Assembly: GCA_013176395.1 (NCBI GenBank)
Contig: JABMLP010000001.1
Coordinates: forward strand, 186,001-250,000
Reading direction: 5' to 3'
Origin: Venturia oleaginea
Taxonomy: Eukaryota; Ascomycota; Dothideomycetes; Venturiales; Venturiaceae
Length of the DNA: 64,000 nt
Numbering within the stretch: the stretch's first letter is position 1; each line of letters opens with the position of its first letter. Below the pieces are notes generated by a model, which did no database searches, was not told the DNA's origin, and was given only the letters and a program-made list of their open reading frames with translations. Below are positions 57,412 through 64,000 of this stretch, one piece after another. Position numbers and translations under genes: made by a program.

Positions 57412-60066
57412 TTATAACACCAGAAGATCATCGTTCGCCTGTCCGTTGTGCTGTCCCATATAACCAGCTTGACCCATGCCAGCATTTGCCGTCACGGGCG
57501 TGCCTCCAAACCCACCACCAATGTGACCACCATCCCAACCGCCTGCAGGAGATCCGCCTGGTCCGTCATTGAGCTGCATCTGCGCTAATTGTTGATTTCC
57601 AACACCTGCAAAATACATGTCTGCAGCATCAAGCGCTCCGGCTAGGTCGCCGCCACCATTCATCCCACTCACTCCACCATTGGCTATGGCAGGGCTCATG
57701 AAGCCCTGCGGACTGACCACGGCGTTGCCTATATTCGGGAAGCCTGCACCGGTGTTGAGTAGCGCCAAAGATTTCCTTGCGTCAGCAGCCTCGGCAGCTG
57801 CTTGATAGGAGGGAAGAGTGTGCTTCTGGAGAGCTGGCGAATCCTGTAGTCGCCTCGGTCGCGCCGACCTGAATACCTGCTGAACTGGTTTAAGGTACAC
57901 AGTAGCAAGAGTACCAACGTTGAGGCACCTGTTCAAGATGTATTAGCAGTTTCTTCAATCAAGTCATTGTAGTTGTGTGTTATGCAGATACGCGCAACGA
58001 CATTTTGACTTACATTTCTTCCAACGTGCCCGGATCAAGCTGCTCAGTTGCTGCTGTTATGCTGCCCTTCTCGCCGAGCACTATATTTTTGGCGATAGTG
58101 ATGTTTCCACCGGAATTAGCGAGCAGGCGCCAGTACATATAAGCTCTGTCTCTCAAGTCTGGGTTATCAGCATCCTGAACAGTCTGGTTCAAAACTTTGG
58201 TTACCAAGCCAGCACATTTAGTCGGTCGGTGAAGGAACAGTTTCACCGAGGCTGTGAGGAGCGCGAGTTGCACATCTACCGGCTCGTCTGTGAAGGTGAA
58301 GAGGAAGTCTTCAAGCAGCTCATCGGAGTTTTCAATTCGATCGGCGTATTGGCCAATTACCCAGATCATGGCTGCCTTCGCTTCTGGTTCGTCGAGAGAA
58401 TCAAGGTTCTCGCACAACGTCGATATGATGGATTCGTATTGATTTGGGTATTTCCGGAAGATATTGCGAATGACAACGGTGGCTTCCTGCACGATATAGG
58501 AAACCTTGGTTCCGACGAGCTCAAGCAATGTAGAGATGCATAACTTTGCGGCGGGCTCAATTTTGATGGCGAGCTTTCCAATAGCTCGTACAGACTTCCG
58601 GACGAAGTCCATGTCAATTTCAGTCGCATATCTGGACAAGGTCAGCGGTTGATCACACGATTGACCAGTTTCAACATACTCTCGCAATTCCGTCAGCACT
58701 TCTTTGATGTTTCTTTCCGTTGCGAGCATGAAGAGGAGCTCAAGTTTGGTGACTTTCACATATATCGGGTCATTATATTTACAGAAGAAAACTCGAATGT
58801 CGTTGCGCAAAATCTCGGGTCTTCTTTGCAATATCAAGAGCGCATTTCGCAGAGCCAAATATTGAATTTCCGGACCTTTCGATAAAAGTGTGACCAGCGG
58901 TGGTGAAAGCTTGTGGCATAGAGAGGCGATAACTTTTTGGTCGGCGATATAGTTCATGAGATAGAGGATGACACGGATGCAGGTGAGAACCACAGCCGAG
59001 TTGGAGTGAGAAAGTCGTGGCGATACCCGCTCAGCAAGCAGCGCTGCCTCGCTAGTATCTTGGGGTATGTAATTCATCATGGCTTCCAGGATATATGTCT
59101 GGCCCCACCTGTCACGAATTAGTGGGTTTTCAGTGTTGCAGGCCAAGCCTTCACTCACTCCGAACAGTCTGGGAGAATTTGTACAATCTTGGAGGCACTC
59201 GCGTAATCAATCGTGAGCTTGATCGATTCGCTGCGCTCCCAGATATCCATAAGGCTTGCCAGGGCGCTTGAAACGACAGTCGGGTTTTCGTCCCGAAGCA
59301 TGGAGTTCAACCGATCGATCAGATCTGATGTCTCAACAAGATGCCTGTCATGGTCATAAAGCTTAGCCACGCAAAAAGCCGCAGTTTTCCGCACATATGG
59401 ATCGCCATCTTTAAGCAACGATTTGAGTGGTGTTACAGTTGCTTCGACAAACTCTCGAACGTGCACGTAGGATATTGTTCGTAACGCCAGCGCTCTCACC
59501 AACGGATTCGTATCTTCCATGTCCTGCATTCATCAGCGTTGTGCCATGTACTTTGGTTGATCCACCGACCTGAACTAGTATGGGAAGAGCCTTGAGAGCT
59601 ATTTCGGGTTTCCCTCGAGCGTAATTGACGAGGTACAAGAAGCACCTGTGATTCATTTAGCGTGCGCCCAACTGCATTATGTCCATCTCTTGCTAATGCT
59701 CACATCTTCTTGATCTCCAAACTCGGAATGTGCATGCAGCTGACAATATCCGGGAAAAGAGCAACCATATCGTTGTTGCTCATGGTCATGTTGGCTACAA
59801 TCCTCTTGAGAGCTATCTTCTTGGCCGAGTGGTTCTTGTCCTTCTTCCCTCCAGCTTGTAATTCAGCGCGTAGCTCCGCTACTTTGCCCTGTTTGAAACA
59901 AATATATGGTAAGCTGGTGGCCGTGAGAGAAAAGGGCAGCAGCGTAGCTGCCGCGGCCATAATTGAGGCATGTCCAATTCAAGGAAGGATATATGGAAAC
60001 GGAGAAGCGCAATTGGAGAGTACATACTCTTGCAAAGAGCTTCGCATCCTGTCCACCAGCACTCAT
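57412..60066 (-). CDS. APL2: AP-1 adaptor complex beta subunit (beta-adaptin)
   Basis: The exons are 60028-60066, 59704-59888, 59570-59645, 59159-59523, 58680-59108, 58014-58631 and 57412-57928, giving 742 residues. It starts [13 protein letters not shown]. The adaptin N-terminal HEAT-like solenoid is unmistakable: [66 protein letters not shown]. The C-terminus is a Gly/Asn/Gln-rich linker with Y-F-A-G-V-G-N-Q-Q and no appendage domain, as in other filamentous fungi. It forms the AP-1 heterotetramer that packs cargo into clathrin coats at the trans-Golgi and endosomes. Several introns end exactly where family sequence resumes. The intron at 58632-58679 is 48 bp and free of stops. Confidence 0.95.
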
Positions 60067-60368
60067 AATTGCGATGTATGTGAGCTACAGCTCAGCAGCA
60101 CAACATAAGTGTGGTCCCTCTTCCGCGGCTCGTGCAACTTCGATTGCCTAATGGTAGGTTACGAGGACTGGCGCATCACTTTAGGTTTCCGCAATCGGTA
60201 ATTAGCTGTCAGATATCGAAAGGGGACAAGAGGCTCGGGAATTGAATTGCTCGTGAAATGTCGTGGTTGGTGTTGTGGAAAGGAGAGGTGCTGCTGCTTT
60301 CTAAACCTCCAAGCTCTCCGTTGGCGTTACAACTACAACCTCACCACCATCCACCAGATACATATACA
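60067..60368. promoter_or_regulatory. Shared divergent promoter region, AP-1 beta / EMC4
   Basis: Only 302 bp separate the two start codons, which point away from each other. Both promoters and 5' leaders must fit here. No TATA-like or repeated element stands out. A pyrimidine-rich and ACAAC/CACCA-rich leader lies just before the EMC4 ATG. Confidence 0.6.
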
Positions 60369-61115
60369 ATGGCATCTAAAGCTGCCATGTTGCCCCCACC
60401 ACCTCCGAAGTGGGTTATCGACCTCAACTCGACCCCGGTTGCAAAGCCCAAATCATCGAGTCTCCCTGACCCTCCTGGATTCACACCCACCGGACGAGTT
60501 GTGAGAACCCATACGTAGCATACAGACAGATGAGCATTGCTAACCATCTGGATAGAACAAGAATGTCTCCAAGAAAGGCCAACAAGACCAGCCGGCCCTC
60601 CGCGTACCTCCTACCACCGAAGAGATGGATACATTGAAGCTGAAGAAAGCATGGGAGGTTGCCATTGCACCGGCTAAACAACTGCCCATGAGCGCTATCG
60701 GTTCGTGGTGGAAGAATACTCTAGATTACAGAACATTTGAGGCTCATGACTCGCATAGGCATGTACATGACTGGAAACAGTCTCCAGGTTTTCTCTATCA
60801 TGATGGTCTTCATGCTGTTCAAGACACCTATCACCCAAGTCCTCGCCCTACAGGCCACGTTTTCACGATTTGAAACAGAAGGCACGAAGCCCAAGATGCT
60901 GCTCGTAAAAGTGGTCTACATACTGTGTAACGCTCTTTCACTGGCACTTGGAATTTATAAGGTCAATCAGATGGGACTTCTGCCGTATGTACCTCCTTTC
61001 GTATTAGACAAGGCGACACTAACCCGAAATCAATAGCACGACACGATCAGACTGGCTAGCCTGGGAAACGGCGAGAGAACCACTTGAGAGAGGATTCCCT
61101 GCATTTGCTTCATGA
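60369..61115 (+). CDS. EMC4: ER membrane protein complex subunit 4
   Basis: The exons are 60369-60500, 60556-60700, 60759-60984 and 61037-61115, giving 193 residues, the usual length for EMC4 (DUF1077 family). The conserved parts are W-E-V-A-I-A-P-A-K-Q-L-P-M (about 80-92), the short amphipathic G-M-Y-M-T-G-N-S-L-Q-V-F-S-I-M-M-V-F-M-L segment spanning the membrane (about 95-115), a second hydrophobic stretch L-V-K-V-V-Y-I-L-C-N-A-L-S-L-A-L-G (about 145-161), and the W-L-A-W-E end. The N-terminus is proline-rich and cytosolic. EMC4 is part of the ER insertase that places tail-anchored and multi-pass proteins in the ER membrane. All four exons join in GT-AG frame and the gene looks intact. Confidence 0.93.
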
Positions 61116-61479
61116 TTGATACCCAATTGAGAACATTCATTTTATAGATCTCGATTCTCTGCAAGCCGTTGTAACGAATATGAAATGGACATGCAAAATG
61201 CTCTGACCTGTCAATTCGAAGTTTTTTACCTCTTTGCTTTTCTCCCCACGTCCCACTTGTACACGGCCCTCACTTCAAAACCGTGTTCACAATCGAGAGT
61301 CAAACCATGCATAGCTCTCTGGTAGTTACCCGGCAACAACATCCAGATCGGTTTATGCGCGTGATCTTATGCCCCCACTTTTCTTGACCAAGGCTAAATC
61401 AACTCTTTCATGCTCGTTCTCTTCGGCTTCAATTGACACAATCTCGACTAGCATAAAGCATCGAAACTTCTCACGACAA
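61116..61479. other. No gene assigned
   Basis: Spacer between EMC4 and the BTB remnant; only short frames. Confidence 0.55.
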
Positions 61480-62295
61480 TGATGGACGAGGCACTCAAGC
61501 GGCAAGTGTCAAGAACCAGATGCCTCAGTGCATAAGCTAATTCACGCCCTTAATTTTTTTAAATCAGGCCAATACTCCGATCTTACAATCATAAGTGGCT
61601 TGCGTGAATTTAAAATCCATCAGTTTGTCCTATGCGGACGATCAGCCTGGTTCGAAAAGGCTACGAAGAAGAATGCATTCCTGGTAATGCTTTCTTTGTG
61701 CTTGTTAAGGCACCTGCTAACAGTTTTTAGGAAGGTCAAACTGGCGTTATCAGGATGGATAATGAAGATTCGGACGCCATCGCAGCAATGCTTACCTACC
61801 TCTACACCGGCACCTACGAAGTCAACTACCCAGGAAACATGTCCAAATCCAGCCCTGAAGCTGCCGGCCACATCATGATGTTCCACCTGCAGGTATACAC
61901 CATAGCCGACCAATTGCGAACTTCGGATCTCAATCTGCACGTGGAGGACAATTTCCAGATCGCGGCTAATGAACACTGGATGGCTCCATCCTTTCCAGCG
62001 GCGATTCAATTCGCCTACAGCGTCGCTCCGCCCGGCTTCGAAGGAGATAATTTGCAAGAGATAGTAGCCAAGTTGGCTGCCGAAAATGCAAGGCGTCTAT
62101 TCACCAACAAGAGGAGCAAGTTCTTTATGATGATGGAGAGCAACCCAGAGTTTGGAAGGGATCTGTCATTGCGATTGGCTAAACAACTTTATGGATTTTG
62201 GAATAAAGGTGGAAACTTGGTCGGTTGGGGTTTTAGGAATCTAGATCATACGAGAACGGGATACCGGGCTCATAGCCTGGTAATTCGGTTTGCCT
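61480..62295 (+). pseudogene. BTB/POZ protein, frameshifted at the N-terminus
   Basis: The ATG near 61480 starts M-M-D-E-A-L-K-R-Q-V-S-R and then leaves frame within 20 codons. The BTB core continues in another frame from about 61507: P-D-A-S-V-H-K-L-I-H, F-F-K-S-G-Q-Y-S-D-L-T-I-I-S-G, F-K-I-H-Q-F-V-L-C-G-R-S. An intron at 61684-61730 (GTAATG...TTTAG, with a CTGCTAAC branch-like site) joins to E-G-Q-T-G-V-I-R-M and A-M-L-T-Y-L-Y-T-G-T-Y. A helical C-terminal half follows with V-Y-T-I-A-D-Q-L and F-A-Y-S-V-A-P-P-G, ending with a stop at 62295. One base too many or too few around 61500 is enough to break it. Fungal BTB proteins of this type have unknown partners. Confidence 0.75.
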
Positions 62296-62711
62296 AGAAA
62301 AGCCACGATGTCCAACCTCCCAAGTCTACGAATTGGCCGATCGTCTTCGTATCCACGGCCTTAGATATCTTGGGGAGCAGAAATTCAGGTTAGTTGCAGA
62401 GAATCAATGGGATCTTCCAGAGTTCGTCGAGGCTGTGAAATATGCCTATTCTATCGCTCCACCTGGTCCGCACTGGACAGGAGCTACGTACCATTGTTAT
62501 TGAAGTCTCGGCTGGGTATGCTAAGTCTCTCTTTGGTAAAGAGCACGAGGGTTTCGCGGACATAATAGAAGGGGTGACAGAGTTTAGAAAGGACCTGGCG
62601 AAAGAGTTGGCTTCTCGACTTTATGGTTGACCAGTCGAGGCTGAGGCAAAGTCAAATGATGATTCTGACTCGGAGTCAGACGACGATATGGGATTCGGTG
62701 TGTTTGATTGA
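62296..62711 (+). pseudogene. Second, partial BTB-protein copy (C-terminal half only)
   Basis: Directly after the first remnant comes a diverged copy of its C-terminal half: Q-V-Y-E-L-A-D-R-L-R-I-H-G-L, F-V-E-A-V-K-Y-A-Y-S-I-A-P-P-G, then, after a frameshift near 62470, E-L-R-T-I-V-I-E-V and F-R-K-D-L-A-K-E-L-A-S-R-L-Y-G. A TGA follows at about 62628. The frame continues past it into an acidic tail, S-N-D-D-S-D-S-E-S-D-D-D-M-G-F-G-V-F-D, ending at 62711. There is no BTB domain in this copy. The acidic end looks like the original C-terminus of this family, which the first copy lacks. Confidence 0.65.
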
Positions 62712-64000
62712 GTACCGGGCATTTCACTTCCATGTGTCCAAAACCTCAAGGTATTGGAGCCCGTCAAACTTGAGTGGTTGCTTTTTCTACTTATGGCCAT
62801 TTCAAGTCCGGTACTGACGAAGAAGACATAAGTTCGATATTGATCGTACGGAGTTTGCGCGGCGGTATTCCTTCACATCACTATTTGCTATTTGATGGAC
62901 TGCAATGAAATGTCAGCCTATATCGACTACATCTCTGCTTGCGAATCCCAAGAGACTTTGTCTGGCCTGTGATATCAATCGCCGCAAGAGAATTTATCCT
63001 TAAGCTCCGGTAGGATTGTTTCATTTATTTTTCCGGCTAATGACTGTACACCCACAATCATCGATTTTTCGGACCAGCACATACACGCAATGACTACCAC
63101 AATCATTTGGCATGAACACAAATTCGTGTATGTTTTAGTCATTAATTGTATGCGAGGCCTCCAAAGTCGAAATCTGAGCCTGTACGAGGCGGAGGCTACG
63201 AACCTATGTCCATCTCGCCGCATCTCAGATGTAGGCTAGGGACGCAGAGCCGATCAGATCAATCGCGCGCTCGTGGTGGTGGTCGTCGCCCGCGAGAGGC
63301 CACGTCGCACACCACCGGGGCGCAGGTTTTACGACCAACACTGCCATAGCAATCGCATCAGGCCGGCGACACAAATACTTCTATCGATCCCGGGCCTACG
63401 TTTAGTAGGCCTACCTTTTTTCTCGTGGATACCTCGCAGCCGGCTTGCCGGCTCCTCGCATCATCGATCCCCTCGTCGAAGCCAAACACATCTACGCGGT
63501 TACAGGTTTCTCCTGGTCCTCTCCTCACACTCGCTTTACCTCCTTCTCGATGAATCATCTCTCATGGACTCTAACAACGCGTTTAGTCCACCTACACCCC
63601 TCCTGCTACATAGCAGCCTGGAGAGCTAGCTCAGCTAGCAAGATGTCCTTCCTACTAGGGGGCGTACCGCGCGGTTTAGGTACGCTGGAGCTCGAACGGA
63701 ACCTGGCCTGGGCACCCAGGGTAACGACGCCTAATGAATCCCGCTGGAACTCATGGGCGGGAGGGGAGGGGCTGTGGCGAAGTAGTGACCCGACGCAGGC
63801 TCTACGCAGGTGGATCGAACACGTCACGAAGGCACTCAAACATAACTCGGGAGGTGGGGAACAGGCGAATCGACAATATACAGGCACACTTATATGGCAG
63901 CAGGCCATAGCTGAGGAAGCAGCGGTTGAACGGATACACAACATAGCATAGACGAACGGTAGTCGAAGGCGACCCGCAAGGGTGCCGCCTCCTATCTGCA
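62712..64000. other. Unassigned; GC-rich right edge
   Basis: Up to about 63130 nothing is supported. From about 63150 the sequence becomes GC-rich and holds overlapping frames on both strands. The longest on plus (63445-63951, 168 codons) ends R-R-W-I-E-H-V-T-K-A-L-K-H-N-S and A-I-A-E-E-A-A-V-E-R-I-H-N-I-A, which could be a real C-terminus or part of a repeat entering the window. A short palindrome GCTAGCTCAGCTAGC lies at about 63626-63640. I do not recognise it. Confidence 0.35.

Overview
The window is nuclear DNA from a filamentous ascomycete (Pezizomycotina; a Leotiomycetes-type genome is my inference). The support is direct: many short introns of roughly 45-60 bp with GTAAGT, GTGAGT or GTATGT donors and AG acceptors; fungal-restricted families such as a GT90/CAP10 protein, a DUF2985 membrane protein, a TRI12-type pump and a MYND-finger family; and Fot1/pogo and LINE-type transposons. 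I find no bacterial operons, rRNA genes, CRISPR arrays or credible tRNA genes. Splice sites were chosen by eye. In every multi-exon model that I call intact, the exon lengths sum to a multiple of three and the joins rejoin a family-consistent reading.

Region 1-5.2 kb is a transposon pile-up. It starts with a decayed non-LTR retrotransposon (RT, RNase H, 3' end). A small TA-flanked inverted-repeat element follows, abutting an internally deleted 1.13-kb Fot1/pogo element with 70-bp terminal inverted repeats. That element sits against a truncated transposase of a second pogo family. A 368-bp deletion derivative of the second family lies at 11.7-12.1 kb. A 121-bp inverted-repeat hairpin element lies at 15.2-15.4 kb.

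Region 6.3-12 kb is accessory and decaying: a frameshifted protein kinase, a small NTF2/SnoaL-like protein and a TRI12-type efflux pump pseudogene. From 13 to 38.4 kb the genes look mostly healthy: a seven-exon Baeyer-Villiger type monooxygenase, a GT90 (CAP10) glycosyltransferase, an RSR1/Rap1-like Ras GTPase with a 10-nt micro-exon, an EF-hand MscS channel, the tRNA wybutosine enzyme TYW4/PPM2, a DUF2985 membrane protein, a secreted HET-C/vWA-type protein and a plant-type O-methyltransferase. A decayed membrane-protein gene lies at 25.4-26.6 kb.

Region 38.4-57.4 kb is gene-poor. It holds a MYND-finger pseudogene, a Dal5-type MFS transporter, three lineage-type proteins of unknown function, a frame-disrupting 16-bp minisatellite and long stretches with no gene. 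The AP-1 beta-adaptin gene and the ER membrane complex gene EMC4 then sit head to head across about 300 bp. A broken BTB/POZ gene with a tandem partial second copy follows, and the last 1.3 kb is unassigned.

The conserved genes serve unrelated housekeeping roles: trafficking, ER insertion, tRNA modification, polarity and osmotic calcium control. The monooxygenase, O-methyltransferase, efflux pump remnant and MFS transporter are spread over 35 kb without a polyketide synthase, NRPS or terpene synthase, so I do not call a metabolite cluster. I found no convincing new multi-gene system. The more unusual signals are the transposon architecture, the pseudogenes and a few odd splice or repeat structures.
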